A stretch of DNA of 64,000 nt from Primula veris (taxonomy: Eukaryota; Streptophyta; Magnoliopsida; Ericales; Primulaceae). The position numbers were made by a program, and so were the translations under genes. Positions 12,046 to 23,194 of this stretch are shown here, piece after piece. Every line of letters starts with the position of its first letter. The stretch's first letter is position 1. Below the pieces are notes generated by a model that saw only the letters and a program-made list of their open reading frames with translations, ran no database searches and was not told the DNA's origin. The stretch spans positions 22,885,631 through 22,949,630 of the forward strand of contig OY821749.1 in the NCBI GenBank assembly GCA_963682055.1. The letters run 5' to 3'.

Positions 12046-14958
12046 TGAGCAATGGTTAAATAGTTTTATTTTCATGAATCAATGTTTAATTACCCCAAAT
12101 TATATAAGTGAAGGTAGATGCTAAAGTAATTTGTTTCTCGAAAAAGAGTTATGACAATTATAGCCTTTAGCGAGATTATTCTCATTGCATGTTGTCAATC
12201 TTACATGGATTGGTTCTTAACCCTTTATTATTTGGATAATTAAAAATAAAACATATTTTATTGGTATGTCTACCAGCTGACTCGGATTATATTTATGTGA
12301 GCTTGGTTTAGTGCTAGCTTCTTATTGAACTTTTTAAAAGAAGATTAGGGGAAGTCCATTAGAGCAAGCGCATCAGTTCACTTATATGATTCATTTATCT
12401 TAAATTTACATGAATTCAAATATATCTCAAATGATCAAGATGTTTCCTTATAATTAAAATAATAATTTATCTCTCTTACTTTTCTGTTATTCTCTCTCAT
12501 TTATTTGTAATTTTCAAATATAAATTAATAAAATAACAAAAAGATGAGTTGTATAGTTTTGATAGAGAAATTGATAAAAAAAAAATGAAAATTTGTATAA
12601 TAAGTTGTAAAAGTGTACTTTTTACTTTAAATACGAGAAAACTTATAACTTATTTAATGTGATTGTTCTAGTAAATTAATTTGGGTTGAAAAAAATAGAA
12701 GTATAATAAAATATAATAATATTTAGTTATGATAATAAATTTGATAGAAAACCTGAAAAATGTATAAAGTTAAACCGTTACTCTAAAAATATAAAAGTTA
12801 AACCGTTACTCTAAAAAAATGTAGAAAAACTGATACGCATGCTCTTAATTTTGAATTCCTCACTTATATCATCTCTGATTCTCTTTTATACTCCATATTT
12901 TCTATGCATCCACATTCCAGGGTACTATTTGAAACCAATTAAGAACGTCTTGAGACTGACGCACAACACCGCAACACAAAAATTCCTTCCGGTAAATCTG
13001 GATCGTCACAGCCTTTGAACCAAATACATGGAGAGACTTTTCTACTTGTGATAACAAATATTCTCGTAAGGATAATGACAACACTATTGGAAACTTAAAT
13101 GGATTCAATCCAAGTTACCAACAAAAATAAACTCGGCCCAACCTTCAATTCATCCCAACACTTACAAACCATATTTTAAATTACCAAATTGGAAATCAAT
13201 CTATGCATCATGTGTCTTTAGATAAATAAGTAAATATGTTTGTCGAGTTCTTATGAAAAATATTGGAGTCATGTACTTGTTTGAATATCTTTTTTTTAAA
13301 GATATTGTATCTCCAAATTTTTATTAAGAAGAGTCAAAATATTTAAAATTTTAATTGGATTGTAATAATACCCTTGATTTTATAATCTGTTTAACTTGTT
13401 CCGTATTATACTGTTTCTGTCTAGTTAGAAAAACATACTCATCACCGCTAATGTTTAGGGTCGGGTTTTGGTGTAGACACATCTAGATCAAATAGGCACA
13501 AGGCTAAAGTCACTTAAAAGTTAAAACTTACTTTCTATAGGCCCCCTAATCTTATAACAAAAATAAATTATATATTTAAGTTGTTTATCTAATAAGAAAA
13601 CTTCACAATGGTACATAGCACTCTAATATCAATATTTTGATTGAGAAGGAGTATATTTTATATAAAAGAAAAAAGAAACAACTCAATTTGTATAATATAG
13701 TATTTGTCAGTCCGTGCTCTCTCTCTCAAATTGTCTCCTACCTCCGATTAAAGATCAAGTTTAACCTTATTTTCTGTAAATTTTATTTTAATAAATTTAT
13801 TTTCAATTAGTTTTTTTACATACATGTTTTATTTATGATGAAATCGTTTCTTATCTCTCATCACTGTTTCATTTTAACATTAATAAGCTTTTTTCCAATA
13901 AGCTCATTTCACTGAAGTTGACCATGTTATTTTCAATATGTTTTAACAAAGAATACACACAAACACATATTTGTATGTAATTGAGCTATTATTGTGTGTA
14001 AATTTGGTGACATGGAAATTATAGTATAGGTATGAAGCAACAACAATAAGCTATAAAGTATCGTATTATGGTCTAGCCGATGTTAGTGTGGAGGATATCA
14101 GATCAGAATTTGATCTAAAAATTACTTAGAAACGAAAATAGAACAAGTTTTTATTTCTCCATATCCTCAAAAACTGTTACAGACAATCCTACATTTATAC
14201 TGATTACGAAATAATTCAAATTAGTGGTAGTTATTGGTATTTAAATAACTTATCTATTCTGGATCGTTGATGTATTACACGTGGCATCATCTGATCAATA
14301 ACCTAATCACTGCTGGAAACGATCAAACGGACTATATAATAATACATTAAAATAATCCTACGGCCACAATACATCCATTCTAATAATAATACAACACTTA
14401 ATTAAATTAAATAAAATACAGATAACTCAGTCATCTTCTCTTAGCAGCCACCATGGCGAGTTTAGGGTTTCCCTCCCCTTTCCTCCATCGTCTTGCTCTT
14501 CAACAGTAACTCCGAAAGAGAAACACTACATAGTGTAATTAAAAAAATTGAGTTTGTTAATTGTTTATCTTGTCTAATATTATTGTAACTGTGTGTATCG
14601 TATTTGTGAGAATTGTTTACTTTTCTCCTGTATTAAAAAGGACATAAAAGACTTGTTTTCCTCTTTTGTGAGATTTGTGTACCTCTGCTCTTGTAATGTA
14701 AGAGCTTAATCAATTTGAGTGGAAAATGAATTTCGAAATCGGAAAGAAATAATTATTGTCTGATAAAATACGAATGACGATAATTGTAATATATATTTAT
14801 GTAGTTCTTAATTGTCCTAATTTAAAGGTTGTCTAAGCCTAATCGTGATTGGACTCTTCAAAAAACAGATACTTCTTATCGTCGTATGAAAATTAATAGT
14901 CTTAAAAGTTAATGAAACAGTGCAGTAACAGAATCATTATAGCAAGTGTTTTATTTGA
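12046..14958. other. Intergenic
   Basis: Mostly non-coding AT-rich DNA. A 32-bp direct duplication containing GTTAAACCGTTACTC lies at about 12770-12825. At 12902-13108 the minus strand is open for 68 codons with ordinary composition but no domain I recognise; it may be a gene fragment. At 14453-14509 the plus strand has an 18-codon frame in a strong start context (GCCACCATGG) with a telo-box (TTTAGGGTTT) inside it; function unknown. Confidence 0.4.
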
Positions 14959-15061
14959 ATGACAAGAAACTCGGAAGTAATTGCCAAGTTGGACGGTTGT
15001 CCAAACAAATTTCAACCACTGTCGGTTTATGGTAATCCTCAATTTGACAACGAGGAAGAAT
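14959..15061 (+). pseudogene. Possible coding fragment interrupted by the L35a retrocopy
   Basis: An open stretch from ATG at 14959 with protein-like composition (KLDGCPNKF, PLSVYGNPQFDNEEE) runs into the left copy of the retrocopy's target duplication. On the other side of the insertion, 20493-20563 reads [11 protein letters not shown]...LEAADIS and ends at a donor-like CAG|GTGAAC. The two halves are one nucleotide out of frame with each other. I do not recognise the protein, so it remains a possible broken exon rather than a gene. Confidence 0.25.
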
Positions 15062-15076
15062 GAATTTCAGGTACAC
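15062..15076. repeat. Left target-site duplication of the L35a retrocopy
   Basis: GAATTTCAGGTACAC; the partner at 20493-20507 is GAATTTGAGGTACAC (14 of 15 identical). It abuts the poly(A) end of the retrocopy (nine T on the plus strand, 15077-15085). Confidence 0.85.
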
Positions 15077-15131
15077 TTTTTTTTTCCACAAGGCAAATAT
15101 TAAAATTCAATCGAAGCGTTGAACATTGATT

Positions 15132-15478
15132 TGTTGAGTTGTGGAGCCAAATGAGATTTGGCCATGTTTTCTAATTATCCCACATCACCTAGAATTGTAA
15201 TATGACCCATGTTGGGTTCTATTAATATGCCCCAATATCTTGTATTTTAATTACACATTTACACAACACCTCTATATTATAAAGAGAAGAGTTCTATTTG
15301 CGAGAGAACCATAGCTTGTAACTAGGCTAGATTACGATTGTAATCCTCTTAATAATACTAAGTGCCACGTGTAGCGGCCCGGAGACGTAGCCAATTTGGG
15401 TGAACTCCGTTATCAAAGAGTGTGTGCTCGGTTTAAGTTTTCTGTCTTTTTTTGTGTTCGCCTGTATCGACCCTAACA
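15132..15478 (+). repeat. 5' LTR of the first Copia element
   Basis: 347 bp, TG...CA. Contains a TATA-like TATTATAAAGAG around 15276-15287 followed by the R/U5 part. Nearly identical to 19624-19970. Confidence 0.95.
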
Positions 15479-15480
15479 AG

Positions 15481-15492
15481 TGGTATCAGAGC
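15481..15492 (+). other. Primer binding site (initiator tRNA-Met)
   Basis: TGGTATCAGAGC, complementary to the 3' end of plant initiator methionine tRNA, two bases after the 5' LTR. This is the usual primer of Copia elements. Confidence 0.95.
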
Positions 15493-15504
15493 TGAGGAAG
15501 ATCG

Positions 15505-18500
15505 ATGGCGAAAGAAGACAGAACCGCACACGGGATCGAGAAGTTCGACGGGAAGGACTTCGCATTCTGGAGAATGCAAATAGAGGACTACCTGTACGGG
15601 AGGAAGATGCATCAGCCACTTCTCCTTGAGGAAAGGCCGACCACGACCACCGAGGAGGCGTGGAAACTCTTAGACCGACAAGTGTTGGGAGTGATCCGCC
15701 TAACACTATCTAGGAGTGTCGCACATAACGTCGCAAGAGAGACGACGACGATGGGGATGATGAAGGTCCTCACCGACATGTATGAGAAACCATCCGCGAA
15801 CAACAAGGTACATCTCATGCGTAAGTTGTTCAACCTACGCATGGCTGAGGGGACACCTGTCGCGAGTCACGTGAACAAGTTCATCGACACCGTAAATCAG
15901 TTGGATGCGGTGGAGATAACTTTTGAAGACGAAGTGAGAGCCCTTATACTGCTAGCATCTCTACCGAACAGTTGGGAATTCATGCGAGCTGCTGTTAGCA
16001 ACTCAATTGGAAAGGAGAAACTGACTTACAACGGCATCCGAGATCAAATACTCGCTGAGGAACTCAGGAGATTGGATATGGGTGAATGCTCAAATGATGG
16101 AGCAGCCTTGAACATGGGTTCAAGAGACCGGGGTAAGGCCAGGGTATGGGACGTTAGAGGACGTTCGCAATCCCGAGGTAGAAGAGGGCTTAGCCGAGGA
16201 GGTAAAGATAGCGACCGAAGTAAGAAGAATCTTCGGTGCTATAACTGCCAGGGTATGGGGCACTTCAGTCATGAGTGCAAGCAGCCGAAGAAGAGTACCG
16301 GCCGTGATCACGGGGCTAATGTTGCGAGCGACGAGGATTCGGATGACTGTTTAATGCTTGTCGTACAGAGAGACATAGATTCGTGGATTCTAGACTCTGG
16401 GGCATCATTTCACACGACCGCTCAGAAGGATTTATTCGAAAATTACCATGCGGGTAATTTCGGTAAAGTGTATCTAGCTGACGGAGAAGCGTTGGATGTT
16501 GTTGGAACTGGCGATGTGAAGATTCGCATTCCAAATGGGTCGGTATGGAAGCTAACGAAAGTGAGGCATGTCCCGAGGTTGACCAAGAATCTGATCTCAG
16601 TAGGTCAACTCGATGCCGAAAGGCACTCCATTTCGTTCAGCAGTGGAGCTTGGAAAGTTTCACGAAGAGCTATGGTGATAGCCCGAGGGAGCAAGGTCGG
16701 TACATTGTACATGACGACCGATGATGAGCGTACAGTTGCGACAGCTGTGTCGCAGAACTGCTCGGAACTGTGGCATCGACGGTTGGGTCACATGAGTGAG
16801 AAGGGGATGAAGGTGTTAGCGAAGGACAGCAAACTTTCAGGCTTGAAGTCTGTCAACCTCGATATGTGTGAAGGTTGCATCTTCGGAAAGCAGAAGAAAG
16901 TGAGCTTCCAGAAAGGTGGAAAAGCTCCCAAGGAGGAGAAGGTAGCACTGGTCCACTCAGACGTATGGGGACCATCTCCAGTAACCTCACTGGGAGGAGC
17001 TCGGTACTATGTGACCTTCATCGATGATTCGACGAGGAAAACATGGGTCTACTTCTTGAAACACAAGTCTGAGGTGTTTAAGAAATTTCAAGAATGGAAG
17101 GCCATGGTCGAACTAGAGACCGGGAATAAACTCAAGTGTTTGAGGTCCGATAACGGCGGAGAGTACATTGATGCGAAGTTCGTAGAGTTCTGTGCTCAGA
17201 GAGGCATTCGAATGGAGAAGACCATCTGAAGAACGCCACAGCAGAATGGCGTGGCCGAGCGAATGAACAGAACAATCAATGAGCGTGCTAGGAGTATGAG
17301 ACTGCAAAGTGGGTTGCCCAAAGCCTTGTGGGCACATGCAGTAAGCACGGCGGTTTACCTCATTAACCGCGGACCCTCAGTGCCCCTAGAAAGGAGGATT
17401 CCCGAGGAAGTGTGGATAGGAGAGCCTATCTCGTATGAACACTTGCGAGTGTTCGGTTGTCTGTCATATACCCATGTCGACATAAATGAACGTACCAAGC
17501 TTGACTCGAAATCCAAAGTGTGTTACTTTGTAGGGTACGGTGGAGCTGAATTCGGATATCGCTTTTGGGATGGTCAAGCAAAGAGGATCATTCGCAGTAA
17601 GGATGTCATCTTCAACGAAAGCATTTTGTACAAAGATCGTCAAAATGTAGTGGTGGAAGAAGATGCGCTCCCGTCCGAGGAAAGTGGTATGGTCGACATG
17701 AATGCGTTTCCAAGAATGTTGGAAAATGACATTGAAGATGAGCCAGTGGTGCTCGACAACCGACCAGCAGATGCTGAAGAGGCCGAGGAGCTGCCCCAAA
17801 CTCCCCGACCTGAATTGGGCCGAGGTCATCGCGTGAGGAGACCTCCTGCCCGATACTCTCCTTCCCTGCATTACATATTGCTCAGTGATGCAGGAGAGCC
17901 CGAAAGTAGAGAAGAAGCTCTGGAGCTGAAAGACTCGAGCAAGTGGGAGCTCGCGATGAAGGATGAGATGAAGTCACTTGAGAAGAATGTGACTTGGCAG
18001 TTAGCCGAACTGCCCAAGGGGAAGAGGGCACTGAGCAATAAATGGGTGTTCCGTCTAAAGGAGGAACAAGACGGCACGAAACGGTATAAGGCACGCCTAG
18101 TAGTCAAAGGGTTCCAGCAAAAGGCAGGAATTGACTACACCGAGATCTTTTCACCAGTCGTAAAGTTGACGACTATTCGGCTATTGTTGAGCATTGTTGT
18201 AAATGCGAATCTTCATCTCGAGCAGTTAGATGTGAAAACTGCCTTTCTCCATGGAGATCTCGATGAGGAAATTTACATGCTCCAACCTGAAGGGTTTGCC
18301 GAAAAGGGAAAAGAGAAACTGGTCTGCAAACTGCGGAAGAGCTTGTACGGGTTAAAACAAGCACCACGGCAGTGGTATAAGAAGTTTGACAGTTTCATGG
18401 CGGATACCGGGTTCGAAAGAAGTGATAGCGATCACTGCTGTTTCGTGAAGAGATTTGAGAACTCTTCTTATGTCATACTACTGTTGTACGTAGATGACAT

Positions 18501-19446
18501 GTTGCTCGCCGGGTCGAGCCTTGTTGAGATTAACAAGGTGAAGCAACAGTTGGCGAAACAGTTCGAGATGAAGGATTTGGGTGCCGCAAATCATATCCTT
18601 GGTATGAGGATATCCCGAGGAAGGGATGGGTCCCTGTTTCTGTCGCAAGCCGAGTATGTGAAGAAAGTGTTGGCACGGTTCAGCATGAGTGATGCCAAAG
18701 CTGTAGGCTCACCGCTAGCCGCACACTTTAGCTTGTCGAAGGAACAATCACCCTCAGACGAGGAAGGAAAGGATCGTATGTCGAACATACCCTACGCTTC
18801 AGCAATTGGTAGCTTGATGTACGCTATGGTGTGTACAAGACCGGACATTGCCCATGCAGTGGGAGTTGTCAGTCGTTACATGAGTAACCCAGGAAAGCAC
18901 CATTGGGAAGCTGTGAAGTGGATATTGAGATATCTCTCGGGTACCGTGAGTTTGGCATTATGTTTCCGAAAGACCTCGGAAGGCCTGCACGGCTATGTGG
19001 ATGCTGACATGGCCGGTGATCTGGACAGCCGAAAGAGCACAACGGGATGTGTTTGTACCTTCGGTGGTACTGCTGTGAGTTGGACATCGAAGCTGCAAAA
19101 GATCGTTGCACTGTCGACCACAGAGGCTGAGTACGTCGCGATGACGGAAGCAAGCAAAGAGATGATTTGGTTGCAAGGTTTCTTAAGGGAGCTCGGTCAG
19201 AAAACCGACAAGGGAGTTCTGCACTGTGATAGTCAAAGTGCAGTTCAGCTAGCTAAGAATCCTGTATTCCATTCACGCACAAAGCACATACAGATTCGTT
19301 ACCATTTTATCCGGGCTGTTCTAGAAGAAGGAATCTTCGCGCTAGAAAAGATTGATGGCGCTAAGAACCCCGCCGATATGCTAACGAAGACTGTTACAAT
19401 CGACAAACTGAGGCTGTGTGCAACCTCAGTAGGGCTCCGAGCATGA
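15505..19446 (+). pseudogene. Gag-pol polyprotein of the first Copia element, one in-frame stop
   Basis: A frame of about 1313 codons from ATG 15505, close to the length of tobacco Tnt1 (about 1328). Seen in order: gag (FDGKDFAFWRMQIEDYL); CCHC zinc knuckle from codon 245 (CYNCQGMGHFSHEC); aspartic protease (LDSGASFHT, Asp at codon 297); integrase zinc finger and core (LWHRRLGHM, HSDVWGP, RSDNGGEY); reverse transcriptase (YVDDMLL, Asp-Asp from codon 997); RNase H (TEAEYVA, DSQSA). The frame is broken only by TGA at 17227-17229. That stop lies inside the integrase core, just before the conserved QQNGVAE segment with the last catalytic glutamate. The frame is otherwise uninterrupted, as expected for a recent mutation. 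The element could still be moved by proteins from a relative. Confidence 0.92.
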
Positions 19447-19612
19447 GGCTCAGGGTCGCCGCTACACTAGAAGAATGAGTAACTCGCCGATGACGGCAGA
19501 GTATCAATTACTATACAACGATACCGATGGGAGCATTCTGCTCGGTGGAGCACAGTGAGTTCGGTGGTCGGGGATGATTAGAGTTCTTTTGAAGCACTCG
19601 ACATTTGACTCC

Positions 19613-19623
19613 AAGTGGGAGAT
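19613..19623 (+). other. Polypurine tract of the first Copia element
   Basis: AAGTGGGAGAT directly before the 3' LTR; start site of plus-strand DNA synthesis. Confidence 0.8.
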
Positions 19624-19970
19624 TGTTGAGTTGTGGAGCCAAATGAGATTTGGCCATGTTTTCTAATTATCCCACATCACCTAGAATTGTAATATGACCC
19701 ATGTTGGGTTCTATTAATATGCCCCAATATCTTGTATTTTAATTACACCTTTACACAACACCTCTATATTATAAAGAGAAGAGTTCTATTTGCGAGAGAA
19801 CCATAACTTGTAACTAGGCTAGATTACGATTGTAATCCTCTTAATAATACTAAGTGCCACGTGTAGCGGCCCGGAGACGTAGCCAATTTGGGTGAACTCC
19901 GTTATCAAAGAGTGTGTGCTCGGTTTAAGTTTTCTGTCTTTCTTTGTGTTCGCCTGTATCGACCCTAACA
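19624..19970 (+). repeat. 3' LTR of the first Copia element
   Basis: 347 bp, same ends as the 5' LTR, followed by the target duplication TGATT. Confidence 0.95.
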
Positions 19971-20129
19971 TGATTAACACAGAAACAAAATTACAGCTAA
20001 ACCAAACTATTGTCCATGAAAAGGAGATCTATTTTCCGAAGTATAAATCGTGCCTCGATTCAGAATGGTCTCAATCTGGAAACAACCTCTTGGAATCACC
20101 ACTGAAAAGCTGCATTTTATAGTTTGCAC

Positions 20130-20453
20130 TCAGATGTTGCTGGGATACATGAAAACCCAAACCCTGTTGCCCATGGCTTTAGGAGATAGATTGGAACAAC
20201 ACCACTGTTACCATGTGGCCTAGAGACCTTTCCCCAAATGCAAAGATAGTGCGATCCATCTTTCTTCACCTTGGCTTTGTAAATGTAAGCAATTCGTTTC
20301 CCCTAATACCAAGTCACGTTCTCATTTGTGTTTACACCTTGGATTTGAACCAAAGAGATGTTTGGGTATTGGTTTCGACTTCGACCTCTTGTACCCAAGA
20401 ATTGTGCCTCTGACATATAATCTAACACACTCTCCTTGTCGGCCCTTCACCAT
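20130..20453 (-). pseudogene. Ribosomal protein L35a (eL33) processed pseudogene
   Basis: From an ATG at 20453 the minus strand encodes [20 protein letters not shown] and continues with recognisable L35a segments: [38 protein letters not shown] and the terminal VFMYPSNI before a stop at 20130. Real L35a is about 112 residues and part of the large ribosomal subunit. This copy has lost frame near codon 27 and again later, and has an in-frame TAG where the family has a lysine (WYKGKR reads as WY-stop-GKR). It has no introns. It is not translatable as a ribosomal protein. Confidence 0.9.
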
Positions 20454-20492
20454 TGTTGCTTGCCTGAGACGGAGGAAAAGTCTTGTACCCAA

Positions 20493-20507
20493 GAATTTGA
20501 GGTACAC
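20493..20507. repeat. Right target-site duplication of the L35a retrocopy
   Basis: GAATTTGAGGTACAC, pairing with 15062-15076 with one mismatch. Confidence 0.85.
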
Positions 20508-20700
20508 CAAGAGCAAGAAATGGAAGGTTTCGAGAAAACATTAGAGGCTGCGGATATATCCAGGTGAACTAGTTGCTACCGACTATTTTGTAATATTATA
20601 GTAGTTCCCTTTATTATAGGGTGTAATTGTATTGATATTTTTAAGATTAAAACCTTAACTAAGTCTATCATGTTACAAGTTATGAAATTGTTTATTACAG

Positions 20701-20813
20701 GTAGCAAGATTTCATTACAAACTAGAATCGGAACCTGTATTGCAGTTGCTGGAGTGGCAATGTACTCATTTACCAATGCCAAGATCGAGGAGGAGAAAAG
20801 GGTATCCTTCTAA
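20701..20813 (+). pseudogene. Last-exon fragment of a plastid phosphate translocator (TPT/PPT family)
   Basis: After an acceptor (TTTATTACAG, 20691-20700) the plus strand reads [20 protein letters not shown] followed by YSFTN and AKIEEEKR, then a stop. This matches the C-terminal transmembrane helix and KIEEEKR tail of triose-phosphate or phosphoenolpyruvate translocators (family consensus ISTQTGIGTxIAIAGVAxYS). No other exons of that gene were found nearby, so it is an isolated exon, not a functional gene. Which translocator subfamily it came from cannot be told. Confidence 0.65.
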
Positions 20814-21660
20814 TGATCTGCATTAATTTGTTAATCATTTTCAGTTTTTGCAATTAAAGCCGAAGCATAAAAATTATATATATAATAGGTGTTTAAAAGT
20901 TGAAGTTCCATGATATTGTGAAATTATTGATTGTTTCTGGATAAAACATACTGAAAAGAATTTTATTAGGTGAGCCTCTCTCTATAAAACCTGCAAGGCA
21001 ATTCATATTTATGATTTATACCCTTGTCCCTAGACTATTTCCAATTTTTTCACTACTCGTATTGGAACAAAGTTCATTGCAAACAAATTATCACTCTAGG
21101 TAATCTCATTTCCATGTATTATAATGGCAGTTTTTCTTCCGTAATTGTTGTTTTGATTCCTTTTGAGAAAATTATTAAATGTTTTTTTTTTGTTTTTGTG
21201 CTTCTTTGGAGCAAGCAAAAGCAGACCGAGAGCAACTGAAATCATGATCATGGATGAAATTTGCTGTAGATGTACAAGCATTCATAAGAGCAATGCTGTT
21301 GTGATGACTCTCGTATGTTTCTTCCTGAGCAATTTTACGATGAGTTTGTAGCTAAAGCGAAAGCAAGCACATGAAAAGAATTGTTGGTGATCCATTAAAG
21401 AGGGTATTGAACAAGGACTTAAGGTAAATAGTTTGAACTTCGTTTTTTATGCATAATTACACCCTTTCTGTATGTAATTTGAGAAACTAGATGGTTTAGG
21501 GTGCGCAGATCGCTGAAAAAAAGTTACTAATACCAAAATGAAACAATTAGACCTTCAAAAATGTTTGATTAACTTTCGTCCAGAAATAACGTAAGTACCC
21601 TAATTTAAGAAACCGTGGATCAGTTACCAACTTTGGAATGTGGGAAGGACAATGAACAAT

Positions 21661-23194
21661 TTGGTATAAAAAAGTATGGGGGAATTCCATATAAGTATCT
21701 CTTACCAACTTATATTCCTTCTAGATATCTTAATAATTTCATATTTCTTATAGTTACCACTTTTTAATTATTTAGTTTATTTACTAAATAGTCATACAAC
21801 CAAAATATAATATACATACTTTATCTCTCTACAAACCCAAAAAAATAGTTTTAAATTACAACAAAATTCTATAAAACCAAAAAAAAAATCACAAAAAAAT
21901 GAAAAAAATCACCAAAATTATAAAAAAAATCACAAAACATTATAAAAAAATAACAAAAATCACAAAAAATGAAAAAAATGAAAAAAAAATCACAAAAAAA
22001 TCACAAAAATAAAAGAATTATAAAAAAAATGAAAAAATCATAAACTTTTTAAAAAATTACAAAAAATTTATAAATTTTTTTTGTTAATATAACACTTTTT
22101 ATACCGAAAAGTGAATTTTTTTTATACAAAAAAATGGTTTTTCCATGAAAATGTGCTTTTTTTTAATCTAAATGAGCTGAAAGTGCATCAAGTTCAGTAA
22201 AAAATACATATAGTTCAGTCAAAAGCGTATATAGTTCAATAAAAGTGCATGTAGTTCAGTCGAAAGTGTATATAGTTAGTCAAAAATGCATAAAATTGAG
22301 TCGAAATTGCATTCAATTCAGCTGAAAGTACATCTAGTTCCGTTGAAAGTGCATACAATTCAGTCGAAAGTAAATATAGTTCAATAAAAGTGAGTATGCA
22401 TATAGTTCAGCTGAAAGTGCATCTGGTTCAGCTGAAAGTACATCTGGTTCAGCTTAAAGTGCATCTAATTTAGTGGAAAGTACATATAGTGAAGTCAAAA
22501 GTGCATATAGTCTAGTCGAAAATAAATATAGTACAGTCGAAAGTGCATATAGTTCTGTTAAAAATGCATCTGATTCAACTAAAAGTGCATCTGGTTCAAT
22601 TGAATGTGCATATGGTTCAGCTAAAAATACATATGGTTCAGCTGAAAGTGCATATGGTTCAGACAAAAATGCATCTAGTTCAATAAAAGTGCATATCGGT
22701 CTATAAAACATGCATCTGGTTCAACTAAAAGTGCATCTGATTCAGCTGAAAATGCATATAGTTCAGCTAAAAGTGCATCTGGTTCAATCGAAAATGCATC
22801 TAGTACAGTCGAAAGTGCATAAATTTTAATAAAAGTGATTTTTTTTGATTTTTTAAATAATTTTTTATGATTTTTTTCATTTTTTTCATTTTTTTTATTT
22901 TATTTTTATTTTATTTTTGTAATTTTTTAAAAATTTTGTGATTTTTTGTGATTTTTCCATTTTTTATAATTTTTTGTGATTTTTTTTGTAAAAATACATT
23001 TTTTTTTTTAATTTTTACAATTTTTTTTTATTTTTTTTCCATTTTTTATGAAATATGTGTATGACGTTTTGGTAAATAAAGTAAATAATTAAAAAGTGGT
23101 ACATATAGGAAATATGAGTTTATGGAGATAGTTATGAGTAATATAAGTTCAAAAGTGATACATATTGAGCATTATTTGAAAAAGTATTACCAAC
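21661..23194. mobile_element. Second long-TIR element with minisatellite core
   Basis: Inverted termini of about 150 bp: 21661-21815 matches the reverse complement of about 23045-23194. Shared blocks are TTGGTA at the tip, AACTTATATT, TCATATTTC, TACCACTTTTTAATTATTTA and AGTCATACA/CGTCATACA. Inside are an A-rich arm (about 21835-22085, words such as AATCACAAAAAATG), a tandem core (22150-22835) and a T-rich arm (22836-23045, words such as TTTTTGTGATTTTT). There is no open frame outside the repeat. It lies in an intron of the aldehyde dehydrogenase pseudogene. No target duplication was recognised. Confidence 0.72.
22150..22835. repeat. 20-21-bp minisatellite core of the second element
   Basis: About 32 diverged copies of AGTGCATATAGTTCAGTCGAA and variants (CATCTGGTTCAGCTGAA). 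Where the period is 21 bp both strands stay open for about 80 codons, giving seven-residue peptide repeats. That is a by-product of the repeat, not a gene. Confidence 0.9.

Larger units (their letters stand above)
15132..19970 (+). mobile_element. Copia LTR retrotransposon, Tnt1-like, young
   Basis: A complete 4839-bp element: two 347-bp LTRs (TGTTGAG...CCTAACA), a tRNA-Met primer site, one gag-pol frame, a polypurine tract and a perfect 5-bp target duplication TGATT (15127-15131 and 19971-19975). By eye the LTRs differ at three positions, so the insertion is recent. Domain order is gag, protease, integrase, reverse transcriptase, RNase H, which defines Copia. It sits in the 3' UTR of the L35a retrocopy. 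It cannot make a full polyprotein because of one in-frame stop (see 15505-19446). Confidence 0.95.
15077..20492 (-). mobile_element. Processed (retrotransposed) L35a cDNA insertion, split by a Copia element
   Basis: Between two 15-bp target duplications lies, on the minus strand, a 5' UTR, an intronless L35a-like coding region, a 3' UTR and a terminal poly(A). This is the signature of LINE-mediated retrocopying. The 3' UTR is split: 19976-20129 continues at 15086-15131 after removal of the Copia element at 15132-19970. The order of events is therefore target, then retrocopy, then Copia. Confidence 0.85.

Noticed and set aside
22454..22711. Open frames of about 80 codons on both strands with seven-residue repeats
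   Set aside because: They arise because the minisatellite period is 21 bp; both strands stay open for the same reason. No start context or conserved domain.
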